Origin: Acinetobacter variabilis | GTDB taxonomy: Bacteria > Pseudomonadota > Gammaproteobacteria > Pseudomonadales > Moraxellaceae | Reading direction: 5' to 3' | DNA: 64,000 bases | Assembly (NCBI RefSeq): GCF_000369625.1 | Contig: NZ_KB850111.1 | Location: 1 to 64,000 of the forward strand | Shown: positions 44,488-53,490 of the stretch, one piece after another | Layout of the letters: each line of letters begins with the position of its first letter | Position numbering within the stretch: the stretch's first letter is position 1 | Notes under the pieces: model-generated | What the model was told of the DNA's origin: nothing | Seen by the model: only the letters and a program-made list of their open reading frames with translations | The model's database searches: none | Translations under genes and position numbers: made by a program

Positions 44488-46272
44488 ATGATGCGAACTC
44501 ATTACTGCGGTTCTTTAACCGAAGCTCAAATTGACCAGACCGTAACATTATGCGGTTGGGTACACCGTCGCCGTGACCACGGTGGTGTCATCTTCCTTGA
44601 CATGCGTGACCGTGACGGTCTTGTTCAAGTGGTTATCGACCCAGATACACCTGAAGCGTTTGCAACAGCAGACAAAGCACGTTCTGAATACGTATTAAAA
44701 ATTACAGGCCGTGTACGTCGCCGTTATGCGGGTACTGAAAATGCCAACATGGTGAGTGGTCAAATCGAAGTATTGGGTAAAGAAATCGAAGTTCTTGCTC
44801 AGTCTGAAACTCCTCCGTTTCCATTAAATGACGAAAACACAAGCATTTCTGAAGAAATTCGTTTGAAATATCGTTTCTTGGACATCCGTCGTCCTGAAAT
44901 GATCGATCGTTTACGTTTCCGTTCTAAAGTGACCAACCTGATTCGTAACTATTTAGACGATCACGGTTTCCTGGACGTTGAAACTCCGATCTTGACTCGT
45001 GCGACTCCTGAAGGTGCGCGTGACTACTTAGTTCCAAGCCGTGTATCTAATGGTAGCTTCTATGCTCTTCCACAATCACCACAGCTGTTCAAACAGTTGT
45101 TGATGGTAGGTGGTGTAGATCGTTACTACCAGATCGCTAAATGTTTCCGTGATGAAGACTTACGTGCGGATCGTCAGCCTGAATTCACTCAAATCGACAT
45201 CGAAACATCGTTTATGAGCGATGACGATATTATGGATTTGATGGAAGGCATGACTGTTAAGATGTTCGACGAACTTCTTGGCATCAAATTCGACAAATTC
45301 CAACGTATGCCTTATTCAGAAGCAATGCGTGACTACGCTTCTGACAAACCAGACTTACGTATTCCTTTGAAACTTGTTGACGTTGCAGACTTGATGCAAG
45401 ACGTCGAGTTCAAAGTATTCGCAGGTCCTGCAAAAGATCCTAAAGGCCGTATTGTTGCACTTCGCGTACCAGGTGCGGGTTCACTGCCACGTAGTGCAAT
45501 CGACGAATATACTAAATTCGTTGGTATCTACGGTGCGAAAGGTCTGGCTTACATCAAAGTTAATGAACTTGAAAAAGGCATCGAAGGTCTTCAATCTCCA
45601 ATCGTTAAATTCATCGAGCCTATCGTGCTGGATCTATTGAAACGTGTTGGTGCTGAAAATGGCGATATCGTCTTCTTCGGTGCAGACAAAGCCAAAGTTG
45701 TGAATGATGCAATGGGCGCACTTCGTGTGAAAATTGGTCATGACATGAACCTTGCAACTTGCGAATGGGCTCCGCTTTGGGTAGTTGACTTCCCGATGTT
45801 CGAAGAAACTGATGATGGCAAATGGACTTCTGTTCACCATCCGTTCACGCTTCCTAAATCAAGCGTTGAAGATGTGAAGAATAATCCAGGCGAAGCATTG
45901 TCTGTTGCTTATGATATGGTATTGAATGGTACTGAAATCGGTGGTGGTTCACTGCGTATTTATACTTTGGAAATGCAAAAAGCGATCTTTGAGGCGCTGG
46001 GTATTTCTGAAGAAGAAGCAGAAGAAAAATTCAGCTTCTTATTAAATGCATTGAAATTCGGTGCGCCTCCTCACGGTGGTTTGGCGTTCGGTCTGGATCG
46101 CCTGGTGATGTTGATGACTGGGGCATCTTCAATCCGTGACGTGATTGCATTCCCGAAAACCAAAACTGCTGAATGTCCATTGACTCAAGCACCTGCACCA
46201 GTTGAACCTACTCAACTACGTGATTTGGGTATTCGCTTACGTGAAAAACCAAAAGCTGAATCTCAAGAATAA
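44488..46272 (+). CDS. aspS: Aspartyl-tRNA synthetase
   Basis: Charges tRNA-Asp (and possibly tRNA-Asn). The 594-residue bacterial-type enzyme has an N-terminal OB-fold ([22 protein letters not shown] near 22), class II motif 2 ([18 protein letters not shown] near 220), the GAD insertion (about 290-420) and motif 3 ([16 protein letters not shown] near 535). The ATG at 44488 is the family start; the frame extends upstream. It flanks the outer-core locus, as in other Acinetobacter. Confidence 0.97.
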   Translation: MMRTHYCGSLTEAQIDQTVTLCGWVHRRRDHGGVIFLDMRDRDGLVQVVIDPDTPEAFATADKARSEYVLKITGRVRRRYAGTENANMVSGQIEVLGKEIEVLAQSETPPFPLNDENTSISEEIRLKYRFLDIRRPEMIDRLRFRSKVTNLIRNYLDDHGFLDVETPILTRATPEGARDYLVPSRVSNGSFYALPQSPQLFKQLLMVGGVDRYYQIAKCFRDEDLRADRQPEFTQIDIETSFMSDDDIMDLMEGMTVKMFDELLGIKFDKFQRMPYSEAMRDYASDKPDLRIPLKLVDVADLMQDVEFKVFAGPAKDPKGRIVALRVPGAGSLPRSAIDEYTKFVGIYGAKGLAYIKVNELEKGIEGLQSPIVKFIEPIVLDLLKRVGAENGDIVFFGADKAKVVNDAMGALRVKIGHDMNLATCEWAPLWVVDFPMFEETDDGKWTSVHHPFTLPKSSVEDVKNNPGEALSVAYDMVLNGTEIGGGSLRIYTLEMQKAIFEALGISEEEAEEKFSFLLNALKFGAPPHGGLAFGLDRLVMLMTGASSIRDVIAFPKTKTAECPLTQAPAPVEPTQLRDLGIRLREKPKAESQE

Positions 46273-46289
46273 TTTCTTGATGATTTAAG

Positions 46290-46322
46290 TAAAAAAAGCC
46301 CTGTTCTAGCAGGGCTTTTTTA
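46290..46322 (+). terminator. Terminator of aspS
   Basis: AAAAAAGCCCTG and CAGGGCTTTTTT pair around TTCTAG, with a T-rich tail. It isolates aspS from the next genes. Confidence 0.88.
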
Positions 46323-46388
46323 TTGCATTGAGAAGCCTGCACGACAGTGGCATAATAGCTTCAGTTTCTATTTTTAGGTGATTTGGCA

Positions 46389-46610
46389 ATGGCGATGCGT
46401 CCTGCTGTTCGTAACCGTGGCATCATGCTGATCGTGTTTTCAGTCGTACAATGGCTGTTCATGCGCTATATCCTTGCAAACAACCTGTTTAACCTGGACA
46501 CCAATGACCGTATTGTGTACTTCTGTCTGAGCAGTATTTTAGGTGCACTTGTCATTTTTGTAGGCCTGATTTATATGGTGCTTAAAGGCAATCCTGATCA
46601 AGAATCTTAA
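46389..46610 (+). CDS. Small two-helix membrane protein of unknown function
   Basis: The 73-residue protein has membrane helices at about 12-29 (RGIMLIVFSVVQWLFMRYI) and 45-66 (SSILGALVIFVGLIYMVL). The ATG at 46389 follows AGGTG with about nine bases spacing; a TTG at 46383 is possible. Eighteen bases separate it from the acyltransferase gene, so the two form an operon. I do not recognise a named family. Confidence 0.72.
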   Translation: MAMRPAVRNRGIMLIVFSVVQWLFMRYILANNLFNLDTNDRIVYFCLSSILGALVIFVGLIYMVLKGNPDQES

Positions 46611-46628
46611 TCAGGCAAGCTGCATATT

Positions 46629-47495
46629 ATGTACGCATTACTCAAGAATTTCTCCAAACTCCCGTTAAGATTCATTCAAAATTTGGCGAAAAGTGTTGGA
46701 TCACTTCTCTATATCACGAATTCATCGATTCGCCGTACTACAGAAATTAATTTAGGAATTGCCTATCCTGAACTGTCAGCATTGGAACGCACACGACTGG
46801 CAAAACAAAGTGTCCAAAGCCAATGCATGACCTATGCCGAGTCAGTTAAAATTTGGGGTTCTGAACCTGAGTTTGCATTAAAACAAATCCGGAATATTCA
46901 TCATCCAGAGATTTTTATTGATGCACTGAAAAATCCGAATGGAACTTTGGCAGTCGTTCCTCATTTTGGCACTTGGGAGCTGCTTAATGCCTGGGTGAAT
47001 CAACACACTAGTCCATTCATCATGTATAAGCCAAGTAAAAATCCTGATATTGATCGGTTTATGCTGGAAGCACGGCAGCGTTTAAATGCTACCCTTGTTC
47101 CAACTGATGAAACGGGAGTACGGGCTTTATTCAAGCATCTAAAACAAGGTGGATTCGCTGCCATTCTTCCTGACCATGTGCCCAAAGAAAGTGGTGGTAT
47201 TTACTCACCTTTTTATGGACAGAATGCTCTATCTTCTACCCTGCTCTCTAAATTGGCTGCAAAAACCCAATGCTCTGTGATTGGTCTAAGTTGTTTACGT
47301 CATGATGATCTAAACGGCTTTGATATTCATGTAACTGAGTTATCAATTGATATTCTCTCTAAAGACTTACAGCTTTCTGTAGATACCTTAAACAAGGAAA
47401 TGGAGCGAATGATTAACATTGCTCCAGAGCAGTATTTGTGGGGATATAAACGGTTTAGGAAGTTGGAAAATGACAAAAGTTTATATTACTCATAG
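46629..47495 (+). CDS. LpxL/LpxM-like lysophospholipid acyltransferase
   Basis: A 288-residue membrane-associated acyltransferase of the lipid A late-acyltransferase family. The catalytic motif is HFGTWE (His112, Glu117), an HX4E form, and the closing EQYLWGYKRFRK is typical. It probably adds a secondary acyl chain to lipid A or a related lipid. Its position inside the outer-core locus beside aspS is suggestive, but which acyl chain and position it uses cannot be told. Confidence 0.85.
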   Translation: MYALLKNFSKLPLRFIQNLAKSVGSLLYITNSSIRRTTEINLGIAYPELSALERTRLAKQSVQSQCMTYAESVKIWGSEPEFALKQIRNIHHPEIFIDALKNPNGTLAVVPHFGTWELLNAWVNQHTSPFIMYKPSKNPDIDRFMLEARQRLNATLVPTDETGVRALFKHLKQGGFAAILPDHVPKESGGIYSPFYGQNALSSTLLSKLAAKTQCSVIGLSCLRHDDLNGFDIHVTELSIDILSKDLQLSVDTLNKEMERMINIAPEQYLWGYKRFRKLENDKSLYYS

Positions 47496-47539
47496 TAAAA
47501 ATTAGCTACTTAAATTAAAACTTAAAAATTAGGTTTAAA

Positions 47540-48640
47540 ATGAAAGATCAGAAAAAAATTCTTTTTATTATTGATCATCTTAAAGGTGGTGGTGCAGAAA
47601 TTATGACTCTTAATCTTGCAAAAAAACTGCAAGAGAGAGGCTATGAAATAAACATCATAACCTTAATTAATATAAATAATTATAAAGAAAAGACTATGAG
47701 TTTCAATATTCAATCTATTGATTTTCCTATTAAATTTGTTAGTGGAAAGTTATTAATAGACAAAAAATTAGAATCTAGTAAGAAAGAACAACTCCAGTCT
47801 CTTATTGATGAAATAAAACCTGAAGCTGTTATATTAACTATTTGGTATGCATATTTAAGCATATCATTTATTAATCATCCAAATATATGGATATGGTCAC
47901 AAGCAGACATTCTTCCTGAATTTAATAAAACTTTAAACCCGATTAAAATATTAAGAAATATATATAAGAAGAGAAAATTTATTAATAAATTTAAGGAAGT
48001 GTTTTCAAACAAAAATTTTATCGTACTTAATAAAGATTTAAAATTGAAATATTCTCAAATTTTAGAGAATTCTAATATAAATGTTATTTATAATGGATTA
48101 AATTTAAAAGATACAATACAATCTGAAAAGAAAGAAAAAGTATGGGATATTTGCTATGTTGGTCGTTTATCACCTTCCAAACAAATTGAACATGCTTTAT
48201 TTGCTCTAAAAAATTCTCATATTATTAAAAATATGATTATTATTGGTGATGGAGCAAGAAAAGACAAACTTTTAAAATTAGTCAATCAACTAAATATTAG
48301 CGATCGTGTTCATTTTACTGGCTGGGTGGATGAGCCTATCGAGTATATTAAAAAGAGTAAAATATTAGTTCTCCCTTCTCAGACAGAAGGCTTCGGTCTT
48401 GTTATTGGAGAAGCTCTATTAAATGGCACTCATGTCGTTGCATATAATTGCAGCGAAGGAGTATCACATCAATTTTTTACCCCTGATATGCAACGCGGTC
48501 TAGTACAACCAAATAATCGTGCAGAATTAAAAAATTCTATCGAAGATATATTAGAAAATCCATATCAAATTCCCCCAAACTTATCAGAACGTTACGATAT
48601 TAAAGAGATGGCTGATAAATTTATTAAGTTAATCGATTAA
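47540..48640 (+). CDS. Glycosyltransferase family 4, outer-core locus
   Basis: The 366-residue protein has the GT-B fold: N-terminal DHLKGGGAEIMTLNLA near 12 and the nucleotide-sugar site VLPSQTEGFGLVIGEALLNGTHVVAYN near 277 with the EX7E motif. It likely adds a hexose to the lipooligosaccharide core. The gene is visibly more AT-rich than its neighbours, with long runs of Lys, Ile and Asn codons, suggesting transfer. It converges on and overlaps the next gene by 12 bases. Confidence 0.9.
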   Translation: MKDQKKILFIIDHLKGGGAEIMTLNLAKKLQERGYEINIITLININNYKEKTMSFNIQSIDFPIKFVSGKLLIDKKLESSKKEQLQSLIDEIKPEAVILTIWYAYLSISFINHPNIWIWSQADILPEFNKTLNPIKILRNIYKKRKFINKFKEVFSNKNFIVLNKDLKLKYSQILENSNINVIYNGLNLKDTIQSEKKEKVWDICYVGRLSPSKQIEHALFALKNSHIIKNMIIIGDGARKDKLLKLVNQLNISDRVHFTGWVDEPIEYIKKSKILVLPSQTEGFGLVIGEALLNGTHVVAYNCSEGVSHQFFTPDMQRGLVQPNNRAELKNSIEDILENPYQIPPNLSERYDIKEMADKFIKLID

Positions 48641-49681
48641 CCGTATATATTCCGCAACAGCATAACTTTGGGTAAAAGATGGATTCAAATTTGTTGAATA
48701 ATTATCTACCTCTTTTAATGCTTGATTGATTTTAAGCGAAAGTTCAAAAATATTGCCTACAGCAACGAGATTATTAGCTTGTAAAATTTCATTGGGACCT
48801 GAAGGGCAATCAGTACTTATAACGGGAATACCCAAAGCTAAAGCTTCTAAAATTACTAAACCCAACCCTTCAAAATCAGACGACAAAACCATAAATTTTG
48901 CATGCTTAATATATGGATAGGGATTTTTTTTGAAGCCTGTAAAAATAACCTTGCCTTCTATCCCTAAATCTTTAACCAATTTTTTAGAAGTTTCTAATAG
49001 TTCACCAGTCCCGACCAAAACCAGTTTTTCTTGAACATTGGCTTTTGCATAAGCTTTAATTAAAATATCATGTCGTTTCTGTTGCTTAAACTTTCCAACA
49101 TTTACAATATATGGTTTTTCAATATCAGGAATATATTCATTTGCTGTTGAAACCACTTGTTCCACATCAATCGGATTATAAATTGTAGTAATCCGACTTT
49201 TTGAGCCAAATACTTTAATAAAGTCTTTTTCGACACCCTTACTTACTGCTACACAAGGCTTGGCTAAATAAACTTTATCCAACTGTTTTTTCATTCCCTC
49301 TAATCTTTCACCATATTCTAAACTCGTCGTGTTATGAATGACTAAATGAACATTCGGTAACTGACTTTTTGATAATATAAAATCAACAGGAAATAAGTTT
49401 GATAGGACAAGATCAGGGATCCCAATATTTTTAATAACAAACCGATCAAATGCTTTTGCTGCAAAACTGGCACGCATAAATTTAGGAATTGCACGATACT
49501 TTTGATAATCAAAAAAGTGAAGTTTTACGCCCTCAGGAATCGGTAAATCAATAATATTTTTAAAATAAACAATATGTGCTTCATGACCTGCATCAATTAG
49601 GCCCTTTGCCAAGGTTAAAGCAAAACGTTCAGCGCCATTTCCCTGTAAAGTAAAAATGGCTAATACGATTGTTTTTTTCAT
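48629..49681 (-). CDS. Glycosyltransferase family 4, outer-core locus
   Basis: The 350-residue protein shows LQGNGAERFALTLA near 12, NVGKFKQQKRHDILI near 195 and the donor-site segment VLSSDFEGLGLVILEALALGIPVISTDC near 266, all typical of GT4 enzymes. It is the last gene of the minus-strand arm starting near ilvE and overlaps the opposing GT4 gene in a 12-base palindrome. The sugar and linkage are unknown. Confidence 0.9.
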   Translation of the reverse strand: MKKTIVLAIFTLQGNGAERFALTLAKGLIDAGHEAHIVYFKNIIDLPIPEGVKLHFFDYQKYRAIPKFMRASFAAKAFDRFVIKNIGIPDLVLSNLFPVDFILSKSQLPNVHLVIHNTTSLEYGERLEGMKKQLDKVYLAKPCVAVSKGVEKDFIKVFGSKSRITTIYNPIDVEQVVSTANEYIPDIEKPYIVNVGKFKQQKRHDILIKAYAKANVQEKLVLVGTGELLETSKKLVKDLGIEGKVIFTGFKKNPYPYIKHAKFMVLSSDFEGLGLVILEALALGIPVISTDCPSGPNEILQANNLVAVGNIFELSLKINQALKEVDNYSTNLNPSFTQSYAVAEYIRLID

Positions 49682-49687
49682 GAAGCA

Positions 49688-50500
49688 CTAATCCTGAATA
49701 AATTTTTCTTGATCTAGATTGATCAATCTTTTTTCTGCCTTTCCCATGACCTGCAAATATCGTATAGCCATAGTTATTTGTCCCGCTAACCGCCTTTTTT
49801 TAAACTTGTATTTTTCTTTGATAGAGATGAATTCAGGTTTAAAGTGTTCAGAGCGCCCAATGGTCGAATCAAAACTCTCTTGTTGTAAGAGACCATAAGC
49901 GCCAAGCTGGTCTTCTTGAATAATCACTGCAGGTTCAACTTGCAAACACTGTAACTCATAAGCCGAAAATATAAATCCATCTGCAATTGCTGGTGCTGTT
50001 TGCGCCAAACGATTTAATAATTTTTGCGCGCCACTCGGGTAGAGGATATAACCTGCTGCTCCAGTACGATCTTGATATAATTCATATAATTTGACCTGAG
50101 TAGAACCTAAGATACACACGGGTGTCCGACTAATAATTTTTTTACGACTTCTTACTTCTAGATTAATTAAGTCCACATCTGAAAATTGATGCTGTTCAAT
50201 TTCGTTTAAAATTTCTTTTGTATTGGAAGCCAATACGGCATCATCTTCAAGAATTAAACAGGGCTGATTCCTTTTTATTACTTCTTCCCAGGCTTTTTGG
50301 TGACTGAGAAAGCACGCTACCTCAACTTTACGCAAAGGCCTTTGCCAGCCAAAACCAAATTTTTGGTATTGTTCTTCACTCAGATCAGCAACTGAAAATG
50401 CTTCTAATATTTCAAAATCCAGTCCTAATTTCCCAAATTGTCTTTTTTGAAAATCACGACGATCCTGTGAACTTTTTAAATTGATAATTAAAGTATTCAC
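49688..50500 (-). CDS. Glycosyltransferase family 25
   Basis: A 270-residue LPS-type glycosyltransferase: LIINLKSSQDRRDFQKRQF at the start, ACFLSHQKAWEEV near 62, and the acidic motif CLILEDDAV near 80. GT25 enzymes often add galactose to the core. It starts with GTG; 50500 is preferred over a GTG at 50512 because it gives the standard NTLIINL start and a GGTGG site lies seven bases before it. It follows the unknown gene after two bases. Confidence 0.88.
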   Translation of the reverse strand: MNTLIINLKSSQDRRDFQKRQFGKLGLDFEILEAFSVADLSEEQYQKFGFGWQRPLRKVEVACFLSHQKAWEEVIKRNQPCLILEDDAVLASNTKEILNEIEQHQFSDVDLINLEVRSRKKIISRTPVCILGSTQVKLYELYQDRTGAAGYILYPSGAQKLLNRLAQTAPAIADGFIFSAYELQCLQVEPAVIIQEDQLGAYGLLQQESFDSTIGRSEHFKPEFISIKEKYKFKKRRLAGQITMAIRYLQVMGKAEKRLINLDQEKFIQD

Positions 50501-50502
50501 AA

Positions 50503-51246
50503 TTACCACCACCTGGTTTTTTCACGCGTATGACGCTGCTTAAAACGGGAATAGACATTATTATTTTGCTCAAGCTGAAGCCGATCAAAAATTTCCAGTA
50601 CAATTTGCCCAAGTGGATGAATATCGCAGATCTGTTCCAAACGCCAGCGCATATTCCGTAAAGTATCATCTGTGCCTACCGAAAATGCAGATGTACCGTC
50701 AAATAGTGCATAACGCTGGTTTTGTAATAAATGCTGATGTTGCTGATTTACTACTAAAGACTGATCACATAAAAAACGCTCAGTTTCCTGTAGTTTTAAA
50801 GTATTAATAAGAACCACAGCATTCATAAGAATCGCTTTTAAAGTAATATCTTCATCAAAATCAATAAAAGTATCACATGCTGAAATTAGCCAGCGGATAT
50901 TTAGCGACTGTATAAGAAAATCCCGTTCAGTCATCCATAATGCTTTAAATTTCGCATAATTATTTTGAGTATCAACCTCACGGCGAATCAAGACAATCAG
51001 ACTGGCATGGTAATAATTTAATTTAGGCTGCCCAATAAATTCTGATTGCAGCTGTTCGATATGTTCATTGAGATCTTTGGCTGAACCATGCGTATAATTC
51101 GGAGTATCGCCCGCGATCATTTCAGTTTTTAATTGCTCAATATCAATATCATCGAATTGGGCATAAACCTTGTCAGCACCAAAGCGACGCTGATGTCGGC
51201 TAAATGAAAACCATTGTTCAAACTTACTTTTCTTTCTTACAGGCAT
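50503..51246 (-). CDS. Unrecognised protein in the outer-core locus
   Basis: The 247-residue protein has no signal peptide, membrane segment or glycosyltransferase motif that I can see. It starts with a basic segment (MPVRKKSKFEQWFSFSRHQRRFG), has a mostly helical middle with KALWMTERDFLIQSLNIRWLISACDTFIDFDED near residue 100, and ends with basic TREKTRWW. It lies between two glycosyltransferase genes in one operon, so a role in core or sugar modification is plausible but unproved. Confidence 0.7.
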   Translation of the reverse strand: MPVRKKSKFEQWFSFSRHQRRFGADKVYAQFDDIDIEQLKTEMIAGDTPNYTHGSAKDLNEHIEQLQSEFIGQPKLNYYHASLIVLIRREVDTQNNYAKFKALWMTERDFLIQSLNIRWLISACDTFIDFDEDITLKAILMNAVVLINTLKLQETERFLCDQSLVVNQQHQHLLQNQRYALFDGTSAFSVGTDDTLRNMRWRLEQICDIHPLGQIVLEIFDRLQLEQNNNVYSRFKQRHTREKTRWW

Positions 51247-51267
51247 GTTTAAACCATTTAATTTGAA

Positions 51268-52038
51268 TTACTGCCAAGCATCCTTGATCCACTGGGATGG
51301 CAACACATACCGATACCATTTACCCCCACCACCATTAATGGCATCAGGTGGGTTAATCTCCCCATGGAAAATAATAATTTTTACGCCCTCAGGCTTTACT
51401 GGCGGCTTGAAATAAGCCATTGGAATTTTTTGTAGGCAATGGTATTTATAACTTTTGCACCAGCTATCCGGCCAATAGCTAAGTTTCCTCTTCTGGTCTA
51501 CATACCAAGACAGATAAGCCTGCTCATTACGGAATTTTTGACGGATTTCATCAAAGTGTTCGCGGAAATAGGCCAACAGACCTGGAAAAGCTCCGAGCTT
51601 AAAGCGATAAACTGAACTATTCCCAGTAATACGCCATGGTCGTTTCCAGTCATGGATAATCAGAAAGTCACCCGGATGCGTAAAGAATTCATCAATATTA
51701 TCGACAATGACAACATCCAGATCTAAAAATAAAGCATTGCCTTTCAAACCATAGAGATCAGGTTCAAAGGTAGATAGCTTGTTCCAGCCACGCTCAGGCG
51801 CACCTTCAGGCAATGCCAAAGGTGGAATAGGAAAGCATTGCACATTTGGATCAATCCCTTCAGTACGGTCAGTTAAACACACCATTTGAAAATCAACGGT
51901 AGTGTGTCGCTTCACCATATTGTAAAGGCGATTGACATATTCAGACCCATATTTTGTGCCCCATTTCATACAGATCACAATATTTTGCTCAGGTGATTGT
52001 TTACCCTGAGTCTTAAGGTCATTTTGCTTTGCGTTCAT
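51268..52038 (-). CDS. DxD glycosyltransferase, first gene of the outer-core arm
   Basis: The 256-residue protein has VICMKWGTKYGSEYVNRLYNMVKRHT near 22 and the metal-binding LFLDLDVVIVDNIDEFF near 103. This is the GT-A, GT8-like layout of the glycosyltransferase usually next to ilvE in Acinetobacter (gtrOC1-like). The ATG at 52038 is chosen; one at 52053 sits directly against its AGGTGG and is less likely. It opens the minus-strand arm of four genes. Confidence 0.85.
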   Translation of the reverse strand: MNAKQNDLKTQGKQSPEQNIVICMKWGTKYGSEYVNRLYNMVKRHTTVDFQMVCLTDRTEGIDPNVQCFPIPPLALPEGAPERGWNKLSTFEPDLYGLKGNALFLDLDVVIVDNIDEFFTHPGDFLIIHDWKRPWRITGNSSVYRFKLGAFPGLLAYFREHFDEIRQKFRNEQAYLSWYVDQKRKLSYWPDSWCKSYKYHCLQKIPMAYFKPPVKPEGVKIIIFHGEINPPDAINGGGGKWYRYVLPSQWIKDAWQ

Positions 52039-52068
52039 GCACCCATCATCCACCTATGCAATATCAGT

Positions 52069-52077
52069 ATCATACCA
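52069..52077 (-). promoter_or_regulatory. Candidate promoter of the outer-core arm
   Basis: On the minus strand TGG-TATGAT is an extended -10, about 30 bases before the first gene. The -35 is poor. Confidence 0.35.
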
Positions 52078-52392
52078 TTACTGGTACTGACTGAACCTAT
52101 TGCTTTTCATTTCCGCACAGTTTACCGTAAATCTTATGAAAAAATATAATCTTCATTTTTTCATCACAAGAATTGAATATTTTTCCAGCAGCTTAGATCG
52201 AAATAAAGTTCATATTTGAATGATAAATATAGAACAACACTAATTTTAGTCGTTCATTACGCTTATTAGTTTATTTTTACAGTAAATATATAACTTTCCA
52301 AAATATGAAACTCGTCATTTTTCTGCAATTTATTGACTTCTCTACCTAACAACTTAATAGTTTTAGTATTTTTCCTAAGATTCAATAAAAAT
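52078..52392. other. AT-rich gap between ilvE and the outer-core genes
   Basis: About 315 very AT-rich bases with no credible gene. It carries no clear JUMPstart or ops motif. Confidence 0.4.
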
Positions 52393-52423
52393 AAAAAAGG
52401 ACTCAAACGAGTCCTTTTTTATT
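52393..52423. terminator. Terminator downstream of ilvE
   Basis: AAAAAGGACTC and GAGTCCTTTTT pair perfectly around AAAC with T tracts on both strands. It lies about 120 bases after the ilvE stop. Confidence 0.85.
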
Positions 52424-52539
52424 TACTAAACCTCTTGCGAAAGTATCGTTTTACCTAATTTTTGAATTGGCTAAAACCTTATAAAATGTAGCTTTAGGCT
52501 GTTTAAATTTTGACTAACGCAAGAAGTCTACTAATTCAC

Positions 52540-53466
52540 TTATTTTACATAAGTTAACCAGTGTGCATATTTAGGGTCTTTACCCTGAACCGCATCAAAA
52601 TAAGCTTTCTGGATTTGAGTTGTGATTGGACCACGTACGCCTTCACCAATTTGACGGTCATCATATTCACGGATTGGTGTGACTTCAGCAGCAGTACCAG
52701 TGAAGAAAGCCTCATCTGCAATATAGAATTCGTCACGGGTAATACGGCGTTCTACCACTTCATAGCCAAGATCTTTAGCAATGGTAATAATCGATTGACG
52801 AGTGATACCGTCTAGCGCGCCACCAGCGATGTCTGGAGTGTGAATTACGCCATCACGTACCAGGAATACGTTCTCGCCTGAACCTTGGCATACATAGCCT
52901 TGCGGATCAAGCAGCATTGCTTCGTCATAACCTGAATGTGCCACTTCTTGGTGAGCAAGAATCGACAATGTGTAATTACCAGATGCTTTTGCTTTACACA
53001 TCGTCACGTTTGGATGATGGTGTGTGAATGATGAAGTTTTTACGCGAATACCTTTCGCCATCGCATCATCACCAAGGTAAGCACCCCAGCTCCATGCTGC
53101 AACTACAGCATGAATAGTATTGTCAGTTGCGGCAATACCCAATTTTTCAGAGCCAATAAAAATAATTGGACGTAAATAGCAAGATGCCAATTTATTTTCA
53201 CGAACCACATCAATTTGCGCTTGTTCTAAAGCTGCGTGATCAAATGGAACTTTCATTTGATAAATTTTTGCAGAATTGAGCAAACGTTTGGTGTGTTCTT
53301 TCAGACGGAAAATAGCCGTTCCATTCGGGGTTTCATAAGCACGGACACCTTCAAACACACCCATGCTGTAATGCAAAGTATGTGTTAATACGTGAGTTTT
53401 CGCCTCACGCCAGTCTACTAGTTGTCCATCTTGCCAAATAAAACCATCACGATCAGCCAAATTCAT
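52540..53466 (-). CDS. ilvE: Branched-chain amino acid aminotransferase
   Basis: Transfers the amino group for Leu, Ile and Val with pyridoxal phosphate. The 308-residue fold-type IV enzyme has the PLP lysine in CKAKASGNY (Lys160) and the segment GSGENVFLVRDGVIHTP near 196, with the class-4 signature EAFFTGTAAEVTPIREYD near 256. It lies 24 bases after glnE and is probably cotranscribed. It marks the left border of the outer-core locus. Confidence 0.96.
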   Translation of the reverse strand: MNLADRDGFIWQDGQLVDWREAKTHVLTHTLHYSMGVFEGVRAYETPNGTAIFRLKEHTKRLLNSAKIYQMKVPFDHAALEQAQIDVVRENKLASCYLRPIIFIGSEKLGIAATDNTIHAVVAAWSWGAYLGDDAMAKGIRVKTSSFTHHHPNVTMCKAKASGNYTLSILAHQEVAHSGYDEAMLLDPQGYVCQGSGENVFLVRDGVIHTPDIAGGALDGITRQSIITIAKDLGYEVVERRITRDEFYIADEAFFTGTAAEVTPIREYDDRQIGEGVRGPITTQIQKAYFDAVQGKDPKYAHWLTYVK

Positions 53467-53490
53467 GCCACAAACTCCAATTTTTCACAA

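Noticed and set aside
48629..48640. TTAATCGATTAA palindrome as a phage attachment or recombination site
   Set aside because: Only 12 bases, no integrase, no second copy seen in the window, and it is fully explained by two coding ends.
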